Assembly (NCBI RefSeq): GCF_910594005.1
Contig: NC_057823.1
Coordinates: 63,920,015-63,984,014 of the forward strand
Reading direction: 5' to 3'
DNA: 64,000 bases
DNA from: Cervus elaphus
Lineage: Eukaryota > Chordata > Mammalia > Artiodactyla > Cervidae
Made by a program: the position numbers and the translations under genes. The notes below the pieces were generated by a model. That model was not told where the DNA came from. It saw only the letters and a program-made list of their open reading frames with translations, and ran no database searches. Below are positions 46,385 to 57,200 of the stretch, piece by piece (the stretch's first letter is position 1; every line of letters begins with the position of its first letter).

Positions 46385-46594
46385 GTGAAAAGTGAAAGTG
46401 TTAGTCACTCAATCCAACTCTTAGTGACCCCATAGACTGTAGCCCACCAGGCTCCTCTGTCCATGGAATTCTCCAGGCAAGAATACTGGAGTGGGTATTC
46501 CCTTCTCCAGGGGATCTTCCCAGCCCAGGAATCAAACCTGTGTGTCCCGCCCTGCAGCTGGATTCTTTACTGTCCAAACCACCAGAGGAGCCCT
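46385..46594 (-). mobile_element. Bov-tA SINE
   Basis: GTTAGTCACTCAATCCAACTC, CTCCTCTGTCCATGGAATTC, CCAGGAATCAAACC, ending CACCAGAGGAGCCC. Confidence 0.9.
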
Positions 46595-46639
46595 TCAGTG
46601 ACCTATCACATACTGTCATTTGTATTTAGTTGGGCATTT

Positions 46640-46795
46640 TTAAAACCCATTCCTTGTTAGACTGTAAGTTCCAGAAGAACAAATGCTTTATCTGCTTTGC
46701 CACAGCTGTGTCTGTAGTACCTGGAATGGGATCAGTCGATAGTAAGTACATCATAACATTTCTTGATGGATGGGTGAATGAATGAGTGAATGCTT
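46640..46795 (+). mobile_element. L2 3' tail remnant
   Basis: TTAGACTGTAAGTTCCAG, GTAGTACCTGGAATGGG, GATGGGTGAATGAATGAGTG: the L2 terminus with its TGAA tail. Confidence 0.65.
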
Positions 46796-47074
46796 AGTGA
46801 AGGCATTGCTTTCATTGGTGCTTTCCTCAGTTGCTTAGCCTAATGAAGTGCAATCATGAAAAAGGTCAGCCCCCAGGTCATAAAATTAAAAGCTAAATCC
46901 ATGCTTATAGGCACCATACATTCCCTATGTATAAGTAAGCTTGTGTGTACAAAAGGGTAATAATGCATTTGCAAAGCTTTGCATCTGTGCATTCATGTGT
47001 GGACATGTTATGACCACGTATCTCCATGTCAGGGAAATGAGGTCACTAAGACACATGAAAGTCACTCAGGGAGG

Positions 47075-48263
47075 CAGTTTCTAAATCAGTACTTTTTATT
47101 TTGAAAGATTTGTCAAACTCTTCACATCGTGGCAAGAGTTTGCATGATTAATAAGAAGCAGCTTTTTCATGAAATGCTTGGAGGTGAACGAGTTCTCAGC
47201 CTGTGAGATCCGACCATCCCATTGATTTTGAAATTTCTTTTGATTAATAGAAAGAAAAAGTGGGGAGGGGAGAAGAGGAGGAACATGCTAGCGACTGAAG
47301 GAAAGATCTCTGGTGACAGCCATCCAGATGTGGAAAAAAAAAAAAACAGAAAACCCAAAAGAAAACCAATTTGCCACCTGCCCTTTTTCTGTTTTACCAC
47401 GTTCTGCACCTCGCTCTTGATTTTGGTCTTTCTGGCTGAAACAGCCTCCCTGTCCTGCATCTCCGAAAGGTAGTTTGGAGGGGAGCAGCCCTGCAGGATG
47501 TGGTGATCCACCTCTCAGAGGTGTGGGGGATTCCAGAGAACGGATGGGCCGTGGCTCTGAAAAGTCTGAGCAAATTGCCTAATGCAAAAAGAAATGGCAC
47601 TGCAAAGTGAGAAGGGGAAATGGTGAAGAACTGGGTTTGTGTGAGAGTTTATATGTACTTCCAGAACACAGCCTCAATTTCCTTCTCTCAGTCACAGCCC
47701 CTGACCACAAGATTTGTTATCTGCGGTTCTGGCTGGTAGATTCTGCAGGTCTCTCCCACCACTGATCCTCTAGCCCTAGAAGCATCCTTGCCAACATCAC
47801 GTGCCTGTTACTTCCCTTTGTCCATCTTCAGGCCACTTAGGAATGACCCCCTGGCAGCCAATACCCTGAAATAAAGTTAACACAAAGTCTGACTTGGTGA
47901 ATATTAGTTTCAAGCAGAAAAGTAGAAAATCTGAAGATGCAACGTGTGTTGAAGGCAGACTCGAGCAGATCAAGTGTTCCACCCATGTGCCACCAAGACA
48001 ATGGGCAGAGGTGCACACGGCAAGGGGAAAATGGGACCATTAGTGGGTGAGCAAGAGGCCGTGATAGCTGAGTTACAGCTAAGAATGTCGTGACTTGGGT
48101 TAAAATGTCTATGTTTAGCACCGTTAATGTATTCGTTTAAGTCTATATTAGCACCTTGACCCCAGGCAGAACAACAAACCATCCAAACATTTTAAACATT
48201 GGGGAAAACAGGAGGGGGAAGGTCAAAGAGAGAGAATCGGGTTCTGCAGGAGGAGGCGTGGCT
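47075..48263 (-). other. SPARC: SPARC 3'UTR (end approximate)
   Basis: The sequence runs from the stop codon to just past the first AATAAA on the minus strand, about 1.19 kb. With 912 nt of coding sequence and a short 5' leader, this predicts an mRNA near 2.2 kb, the size known for the major SPARC transcript. No SINE or LINE copy was recognised in it. A 13-base homopurine run at about 47334-47346 reads as poly-U in the transcript. The larger SPARC mRNA known in some species would need a second site further left, for which I saw no clear AATAAA. Confidence 0.8.
47095..47100 (-). terminator. SPARC: SPARC polyadenylation signal AATAAA
   Basis: TTTATT on the plus strand reads AATAAA in the gene direction. 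It is the first canonical hexamer after the stop codon, 1.16 kb downstream. A TG-containing stretch (ATGTGTC) follows about 40 bases later in transcript direction, as expected of a downstream element. The cleavage position is inferred at roughly 47065-47085. Confidence 0.75.
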
Positions 48264-48292
48264 TTAGATCACGAGGTCCTTGTCGATGTCCT
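48264..48292 (-). CDS. SPARC: SPARC exon 10, coding part: C-terminus and stop
   Basis: Twenty-nine coding bases complete Lys295 and add Asp-Ile-Asp-Lys-Asp-Leu-Val-Ile, then TAA (48264-48266 on the reverse strand). The acceptor CTTGCAG ends at 48293. The exon continues as 3'UTR. Confidence 0.97.
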
Positions 48293-51200
48293 CTGCAAGG
48301 CAAGAAGGAGCAGAATTAGACTTGGGGGCCGGGGTCAGTGAGGAAATGTTTCCCAAGGAGTTGGCAGATCCCACCCATCCCAGGGGCCGGGGGCCAGGTA
48401 ACCAGTCCAAGGTCACCCAGGGAGTCTATGACTGAGAACTTCGGTCTCCCCCGTCCCTGGCCGGTCCTTGTGACTTGCGCTGCCTAATTACATGTGCTGT
48501 TTCCTGTAGATGACTGTCAGTTCCCAAAGCAGTGCTAGACACAGAGTGAGTACTGATGCTTCAAAAGGGAGAAAGAGACAGTCGGATGGATAGAGAAGGA
48601 CCAGGAAGTCATCTAAAAGAGTGAGGCCCACCCAGGCAGGGAGAGCAGACAGGAGTTAACCAGGCACAGAGCAGAGATGGACAGGAAGGACAGACATACA
48701 GAGAGCAGCGAGGTGGGAGGGAGAGGATAGCGGACCCTTTGCTCAAACACTCACTCTCCTTGATGCCGAAGCAGCCGGCCCACTCGTCCAGGGCAATGTA
48801 TTTGTCGTTGTCCAGGTCACAGGTCTCGAAAAAGCGGGTGGTGCAGTGTTCCATGGGGATAAGGGGGGCGCGCAGTGGGGCCAGCTCGGTGTGAGACAGG
48901 TACCTGCAGGGGTGAGGTGGGGAGAGACTGAGGCTGAGCCAGCCCCATAGCCCTGCTTGGGGAGACAGGGGGAGGGAGCCTGCCCCTTGGGGCTGAAGGA
49001 GAGGATGTTCATTGCAGAATGGGAAGCTGGGATCCTGGGTCTGCCCCGGCTCTGCCACTGACCTGCTGTGGTTCTGAGCATATAGCACTGCCCCACTCTG
49101 AGCCTCAGTTTCCTCCTCCATCAAAGGGGGAGGAGTTGATCATAACGTCTAAGGGCCCTTCTAGGTCTGAGGTCTGTGGGTTCATAGGGTTCACAGGTCT
49201 CATGGTGAATTTCATTGTTTCCTAACTGACTAAGAATTGAGGGCACAGAAGCTTAAAATATTCAGCAATTCTGCTGTTGGTAGATCAAAATATGGTATGA
49301 AACAACAATGCATGTTTTCTGCAGACACATTTATACATCTGCAAATACTCAGAAAAGAGGTGAAAAAGAGATGCATCAAACTGAAGAGAGTACTGAAAAA
49401 GTTGGGGAGGAGGGGTGGGGTTTCCCTGGCAGCCCAGTGGTTAAGACTCTGCACTTTGACTGCTAAGGGCCTGGTTTGACCCCTGGTCAGGAAACTATGA
49501 TCCCATAAGATGTGTGGCTGGAAAAAAAAAAGGGAGAGGGTGCCAACTTCTGAGAAGGGAGCGTGGGAAGAGATTGGAATTGGCAGGCGGAGGGTGAGTA
49601 GAACTTTATCTTTTATGTACTATGTCCCGTGTGAGAGGGAGGCCTTCTGATTTCTCTCCCAATCTCCTCTGTTCCTGTTCTCCCAGCTGGCCTGGACTCC
49701 AGAGCACATATAGGATTTTTTTCCCTTGTTCCCCAGAGCCCTCCATTAGTTGTCCTCAAAACACTCTTCCCCAAGGACCCCCAGGCCCTCCTATCTGGCC
49801 CAACTCATGGAAGGGATCTGTTGAACTGAAGCTTCTCTGCCTTCTTTGTATATCAGTGAGGAAAGTGAGCCCCAGAGAGGGGCAGGGACTCAGGCAAGGT
49901 CACCGGGCAGCTCTGGGTCAAGGAGAGGGGCAGGATGATCCTCTGACCCAGCCTGCTTTCCAGATGCAGGGTACTTGCAGCCTCATCTGGAAGCCTCCCT
50001 CCAGGCCCCTTCCTTGCTCAGCCTGAGTCCAGATGTTCCCTGACTTCTCCCCTCCCCTTCACAGTATGACTCAGATGGATCCCAGCCACGGAAAGAGCCT
50101 GGGAGAGAAGCTAGAGGCAGTTTCCCAGCACTCAGGAGACCCCAGCCCCCCAGGATCACCCACAGGGTGAACTGGACCGGGAGGAAGGGTTGAGCCTCCC
50201 AGAGGGGAGCAGCCCTGGGCATCCTGTGTGAGCAGAGCGGCCCTCCTCTTGAGCCGCTCCAGGAGCACACAGCAAGAGAAGGCGGAGGTGAGGGGGGCCT
50301 GTCCTACTCAGCTGCAGAAGCATCAGCCACCACCTGCAACTTCCGGGCACCTTCCTTACTTTTTCCTTCCATTGTGAGAAACACATCACCACCCAGAGGC
50401 TGAGCTCCATGGGGGCAAGGGCCTCCGTGTCAGTTCTGACTACAGTTAAATCCCCTGCCTGGAATCATGCTGGACATGTAATAGACACTCAATAAATGTT
50501 GGTTCACTGACCAACTATCGGCTTATCCCACAGGGCGTTTACACGGCACTTCCTAACTCATTTCAACACGGGGCAGGAGTGATCAAACCAAGGGCTTGCC
50601 ATGGAGATGGGATGGGCACTGTGAATGTCTTAAGAACTTCCAGAGCCAGTTTGCCCCATTGGGGCCAGGTCTCAGGGCCTTGCTGTCTCACACAGACCCT
50701 GCCACCTCACAGTCTGGCGCTCCTTCCCAGCTCCTTCTACCTTGCTGAATGGATACCCAAGGCTGGCATTCATGGGGTTAAGGAGGGGTTTTCAGTTCTG
50801 ATGGCTTCTGCCTCTTAGGGCAGTAAGGAGTGACTCATGGCACTAAATCTTCTATATCCTTTCTCTTACACCTATCCTCTCCTGCCTCAGCCCTTAGGCA
50901 AACTATGGGCCTCCAGGGCTGGGAGCAGCAGAGACCCCTGAGGAGTTTTCTGACCACATCTAGTGCACCTAGCAGCCCTGACCGGTGACTGTCCACTCCA
51001 GGGCCAAGCCGGAGGCAGCTCCCCGCTGTGATCCTGAGGGTCTGGGGTCTTACCCGTCAATGGGGTGCTGATCCAGCTGCCCAAACTGCCAGTGCACCGG
51101 GAAGATGTACATGTTGTAGTTCTTCTCGAAGTCCCGGGCCAGCAGCTCCACGGGGTGGTCGCCAGCCTCCAGGCGCTTCTCGTTCTCGTGGATCTTCTTC

Positions 51201-54200
51201 ACCTGTGGGAGCAGAGACGCTGTGTGACGAAGGGTCCAGGGAGGCTGTCGGGGCCAGTCAAGGTCCCTTCCCCCAACAGGAGACCACAGCAGGCAGAGAC
51301 CAGCCAAAGTCTGGGTTTAGAATGAGGGAAGGGGGACCCCCAGGTGGTCCAGGGGTTAAGACTCTGTGCTTCCACTGCAGGGGGCACAGGTTTGATCCCT
51401 GTTGGGAACCTAAGATCCCACATGCTGAGCAGTGTGGCGGGGCGGGGCGGGGGGGTAGGGGTGGGGTGTAGAGACCAAATGAGGGAAGGAAGTGGTTAGA
51501 TGAGTACCAGCATTATCTCATCCACAGAAGTGGAGGCCTGGGGCCATCTCAATCAGAATAACTGGGGAGTGTGTCAAAATGCAGCTTCCTGGGCCTTGCT
51601 TCACAGAGACACTGGTTCAGTGGGCCTGAGGTGGGGCCCAGGGAGCTGTATTTTATCAGTACTCCTAGTGCTTGATATGTCCCTTAAAGTCCACAGACTC
51701 AGAAGGAAAAAGGAATAGAATTGTTTATGCCCCATACTTAACATGGAGCTAAACAAAATGAGCAGGTCCTTTCATTACAAGACTCCTCAGAGCCTGTAAG
51801 AGGTGAATGTGCTCTGCCTGCATGCTAAGTCACTTCAGTCATGTCGAAAAGTCACTCTTTTCGACCCCACAGACTATAGCTCGCCAGGCTCCTCTGCCCG
51901 TGGGATTCTCCAGGCAAGAATACTGGAGTGGGTTGCCATGCCCTCCTCCAGGGGATCTTCCCAACCCAGGGATTGAGCCCATGTCTCTCATGTCTCCTGC
52001 ATTGGCAGGTGGGTTCTTTACCACTAGCGCCACCTGGGAAGCCCCTGAATGTGCTCTGCTGCTGCTGCTGCTAAGTCGCTCAGTCGTGTCCGACTCTCCA
52101 CGACCCCATGGACTGCAGCCCACCAGGCTCCTCCATCCATGGGATTCTCCAGGCAGGAGTACTGGAGTGGGGTGCCATTGCCTTCTCCGTGAATGTGCTC
52201 TAGGAGCCTTCAAAGGCTGCACGGAGGAGTCTGTGTCCTCGAACCCGGGACAGAGGCGCTCGTTGGAGCAGGGATGCGGGCTTACATTTGGGGGCCTAGA
52301 TCTGGGAACGGGACTGTGGATCTCAGCCAGCCTGGGGCCCGAGGTCAGGGTCAGCTCAGGGCCGAGCAAGTGCCCCGAGACAGAGCGAGAAACGGCCCTT
52401 ACTCGCAGCTTCTGCTTCTCGGTCAGGAGGTTGTTGTCCTCGTCCCTCTCGTACAGCGTGACCAGGACGTTCTTGAGCCAGTCGCGCATGCGCAGTGGGA
52501 ATTCAGTCAGCTCGGAGTCCAGGCAGGGGGGGATGTCTAGGGTCAACACACGGGGGTGGTAAGCACAGACCCTGACTCTCCCTGCCCGAGGGCCAACGTG
52601 CGGGCCAGGTCGCTCTCCCCACCCCCGCCCTTCTCCTGCTACTGCTTCAGTCTGTGACCTTGGCACAGGGCTCGGCCTCTCTGGGCCACAGTTTCTTCAC
52701 ACCTTTTGAACAAAGGAGATTGGCGGGGGTGGGGATGGGGGAAGAATACTCAGCAAATGGACAAGTGCAAAGGCACATCCCCTGTTCCCTTGACCTTGAT
52801 CTGATCTGGGGAAGGAAATGGTTTGCTCCAGAGACTCCTGCTTTTCTGGGTGTTGGGACCTGAAAACAGAGGCCAGGACCCACCATGATGGTGTTGACCC
52901 CTGAGAGATGTTTGAAGCTGGGAGACTGAGGAACAGCATTCACCCATAGGCCCAGCTTAACCGGGCTGGGGGTTCAGGTATGCTTAATTACCAGAACATT
53001 CTTAGCGATAGGATTGCATCCTGGTCTTTGGAACTCAAGGTGACAAAATGTCAGTCCTAGAGATTTCATCCAAGTCCACCCTCTTGGAATTATTAGAGAT
53101 CAGTGTGGAGAGAAGGGGCTTGCTTAAGGCCACGTTATCAGAGCCTCATCCAGCACCAGGGCATGTGGGTGCCAGGGGGCCTAGGGGTCCATCATTCCCC
53201 CATCCTTGGACCTATGGAAAGTCCCCTCTGTGGTTAGGACCACCACCTTCTTCACCAGCAGCTGGGGAGTGGAAGAGAACATCTGAGAGGGAAACGCTAG
53301 GAGTCGGAGCAAGCGATACGCCCCAGAGAACAGAAGAGCCACTTGGCACAAGTGTCAGTCTCACTGCCCAAGGATTCCTACCAACGTCCCTCCCCCGCCC
53401 TCCTTCTCCAGGCCTGCGCCTTCTCTTTTCACATCCAGGGTCCTGTAACTGCAAGAGCGGTGCTGACCACAGGAGAACCTGGTTCCCCTCCTCCACCTTT
53501 CTGCACTCTGCACACCTGAGGCAGGTGAGGGCCCTCCCCGGTGTCATCTGGTGTCAGAACGTACCAGACACACCATGTGGATGCTGTCTTGGAGGGGAGC
53601 AGAGGGGGCCTTGCCTGTCTCAGATGACAGGGAGGCAGACACGCAGGAGCAGGAGCCTGGGCCAGCTGAGTCTGCCCCTGGGATCACCCCCCAAAGGCCA
53701 GGCAAGCCCTGGCATTCCTGCCCACAACACCTGGCTCCCAGGTTTCTAGAAGCAGGTGCTTAATCTTATGTTTTATGCTGGCAGATGGGAATGTAACAAA
53801 GTAAAAAGGCCTAGGATATGACAATGTTGAGTAACAGGGCCTAAGGGGAACTGACAGGATTGCCTTGATTTTAACGCATTCAAATTCAAGGATTTTTAAA
53901 ACACTTTTTAGGCCCAGGAAGAACATCATTTTTGCTTCACAACATTGAAGCAGGAAAGATTGTGGTTAGACCCATAGAAGAACTTCCTCAACATTACAGA
54001 AAAGAAGTGAGCTGTCTCGGATGCTAGTGAGAGGCTCCAGAAATCTGCCCTGATCTTGTGTTTCCTCCACTGTTCAGTCCTTCTTGGAGGGGTCCTGAGT
54101 ACAGATACCAGCTCTTAAACAATCATCTCATTTTATAATTGGGATCCCTGAAGCTCAGACAGGGGAAGAGAGGTGCCCAAGATCACACAGCCCAGGGGTG

Positions 54201-57200
54201 GCAGAACCAGCATCAGTGCCAGTTTGGTGCCTTTTCCCCAAGACGGGAGGCTTGGCGAGGCCCGAGGAGAGACTCACATTTGCAAGGTCCGATGTAGTCC
54301 AGGTGGAGTTTGTGGCCCTTCTTGGTGCCCTCCAGTGTGCACTTGGTGGCAAAGAAGTGGCAGGAAGAGTCGAAGGTCTTGTTGTCATTGCTGCACACCT
54401 GTTGGCAAAGCATAGAGTGCCTCACCCTCATTCCCAAAGCCCTTCACCAGTACCGCCATCCGTGCCCATTTCAGAGATGGGAACACTGAGGGCCAGGCAA
54501 GGAATGTGATTAGCCTGGGGTCCACACAGTGAGTTAAGGGTGGGGCCCAGGCAAGGAGCCACTCTTTAGGCTCCTAAGTCAATGTTCAGCCCAAGCTGAG
54601 AGCCACTGCTGGTCTCTGAGCAGTGGAACGATGGAGTCAGGGCTGAGATAAGGGAAAGCAAACCTGGGAAATACAGAAAAGATGAATTGAAGGCTAGGAT
54701 GAGGGAAAGGTAGAGTATGCAGAAAAGAGTTAATACAACAGGCCTGGGATTGTTGTTCTTAGAAAGGCCTTCTTGTGATGTTGGCCCTTGGCTGGTGTCT
54801 GGGAGCGAGGCTGGTGAACAGTTGCTTGCACTGTTAGAAAACTGATGTCTACAAATGATGCAAGTGTCTCAATTTGCCTGGGTTGCTCATACAAACAGTA
54901 TGGTTCATGCTGAACATCTCTTTTCCTGCTTGGAGTCTGGAATTTGGGTATATGCTAGGCATGGGATGCCTACATGGCCAGGCTTCAACTAAACACTGGG
55001 TGCTGAGTCTGTAATGGGCTTCGTTGGGCAGAAGCCTTGCTTGCATGAGGTTGCAGCTCATCTTTGTAGCTGGGGAAAGAAATCCTTCATGGCAGGGGGA
55101 GAATAAGCAAGACTATGCATGGATCCCTCCACACTCAGCCGGTATCCAATTCCCTTTTCAGCCAGCTACGTATCCTTAACTATTAGCAGTGAGTGCAAAT
55201 ATGTGGTGAGTTATATTGGTCCTTCTTGTGAATCTCTGCGCATGAGGATGGCAGAGCAGAGTTGCTATGGGCTGAACAAGGGCAGTGGCAGTAAGTAGTT
55301 GTGTCAGGAGGGGAGAAGCCTTGTCTTGAAAACCCTGCACATACTTACTGCATACATATCACTGCAGAGGGAGAACTGCTGGGCACTGGTGACCAGTGTG
55401 ATAGGGGGTGATGGGGTGAGGAGGAGGGAAGAGCTGACGAAGATGCTAAAATTTGGACCTCAAAGGATAAGTTGTACTGGGGAGAGGTTGAAGGTGAGGT
55501 GGAGGTTGTGGAAATGATGCTGGAACTCAATTTGTGGCCCTGAGCTAGGTGACCACTAGCACAATGGTTGATATGCATGAGTGCTCAATAAATATTTACT
55601 TGGATGGATGGATGGACAGAAGAGTCCTATTGGAGACTGAATGGACAGCTTTGAAAGTTTTTTTTTAAATAGTACATATTGAGTACTTACTAAGTACCAG
55701 GCATTATCTGACAAACCCCTGCAATATCTCTATGAGATAAAGTCTATTTCTGTTCCATCTTTAGAGGTGAGAAAACTTGGAGAGGATCAGGAACATAGCT
55801 AATATCTCACACTATCAAGAGGTAGAAATGAAGGTTGATGTCATCCTTTGCTGTGACCCAGAACCCACATGTTTGGACCTGATGCTTTGCCAAGATTCTC
55901 CCACGTGAGAAAGTCCCTCCTGTGTGTTCCCTTCTGAGTCTCAGTAGGGCTGGAAGCTGGTGGTGCTGAGTAAATTCCCGCCAGTTGCTGGAGAGTCCAG
56001 TGACAGTCACTCTCCAGTGACTGCTGGAGAGTCCCAGACAGAGACCCCCTCTGGCTGGGTCTCTTGCTGTGACTAGACCTAGCGAGAGGACTTCTGAGCC
56101 TGGAGCTGCCCTGTGGGACCCCTAGGCCGGCAGTGTTGTGGGCAGATGCTCTGAGGGCTGCAGCCCTCACCCCCCGCCTTGTCCCTCGGGCCTCACCTTC
56201 TCAAACTCGCCGATGGGGGCAGGGCAGCTGGTGGGGTCCTGGCACACGCACATGGGGGTATTGTTCTCGTCCAGTTCGCACACCTTGCCGTGTTTGCAGT
56301 GGTGGTTCTGGCAGGGGTCTGGCAGAGCACAAGGGCGACGTGATTAGCCTCACCCGGGCTAGCACATCCATCCCAACCCAACCCACACGGCTCCTTGGAC
56401 AGAAGTCCTCGGGTCTGGCCCCCACTCAACCTTCGGGCAGCCCTGCGCCCTCCCTTCTCTTCTGCTGAAATCAGCTTGTCGGGGAGCAGTTGGCTCAGTC
56501 TGGGGAACTAGAGATTTGGTCTGAGGTCAGGGCCAGGCGCACCTGCGGGGGCTGGGGATTCAGTCTGGGACCCGGGAGCACCGGATGCCATCTGGCTCCC
56601 CCGAGGGTTGAAGCAACCACTGTGTTCGTGGCTGTTCATGGATCAATGACAGCAAAGTATTTCAGAATTCTAGAATAGACTTTCTAGAATGACTCGGAAA
56701 GTCAGCTGTTGTCACGGAGCCAGGGAGCTGTGCAGCCCAGCAAAACACACCTGAGTGTCTGCAGCGGAAAAGGGATCAGAGCCCCAGGACCACACCGAAC
56801 AATAGAGTCTGCCTGTGTCTCGTAAACACCGGATAAGGGATGTGGAGGGGAAGGAACAGGACTCAGTAGACGCCCCTCTGCTCCAGTGGATACTCAGGCC
56901 CTGAGCGTGAGAGCTCGTCTAGCCTTTCCTCCCGGTGCTTGACTGGGGTGTCGCAGTCTTCCTTTGTTGGATGCCTGCCCTGCCAGGTCCTGGGCAAGGG
57001 CGCCTCTACGTTTATCTCATAGTCCCTCGACAACCCTGGGGTGGGGGTCTACTGTCTTCACCCTTCCCCACGCAAGACATGAGCAAGCTGGGCTCAGAGA
57101 AGGTTTGAGGGCTGTCAGAGGGCATCGCACAAAGTTTGGAGGCAGACCTTGGTTGGTCCACCCCCAGAGTCCGGGCTGTTAGCCCCTGGGGTACGGTGAG

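Larger units (their letters stand above)
48904..51053 (-). other. SPARC: SPARC intron 8
   Basis: It holds a forward MIR piece (49040-49140), a CHR-type SINE (49416-49533), a reverse MIR-like piece (49850-49920) and an L2 tail (50430-50512). The rest shows nothing recognised. Confidence 0.7.

Noticed and set aside
46200..47070. Second SPARC poly(A) site for a longer mRNA
   Set aside because: No AATAAA or ATTAAA on the minus strand could be supported in this interval, which also contains a Bov-tA.
48609..49124. 171-codon frame containing SPARC exon 9
   Set aside because: Only 48755-48903 is exon. The rest is intron read through by chance, and the splice sites and phases fit SPARC.
51807..52666. 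Long frames of 251 and 275 codons around SPARC exon 7
   Set aside because: They are readthrough of two SINEs joined to exon 7 (minus strand) or its complement. Real splice sites at 52403 and 52536 explain the conserved part.
53048..53749. 233-codon open frame on the plus strand
   Set aside because: It lies wholly inside SPARC intron 6 on the opposite strand, in GC-rich sequence, with no recognisable domain or repeat composition of a real gene.
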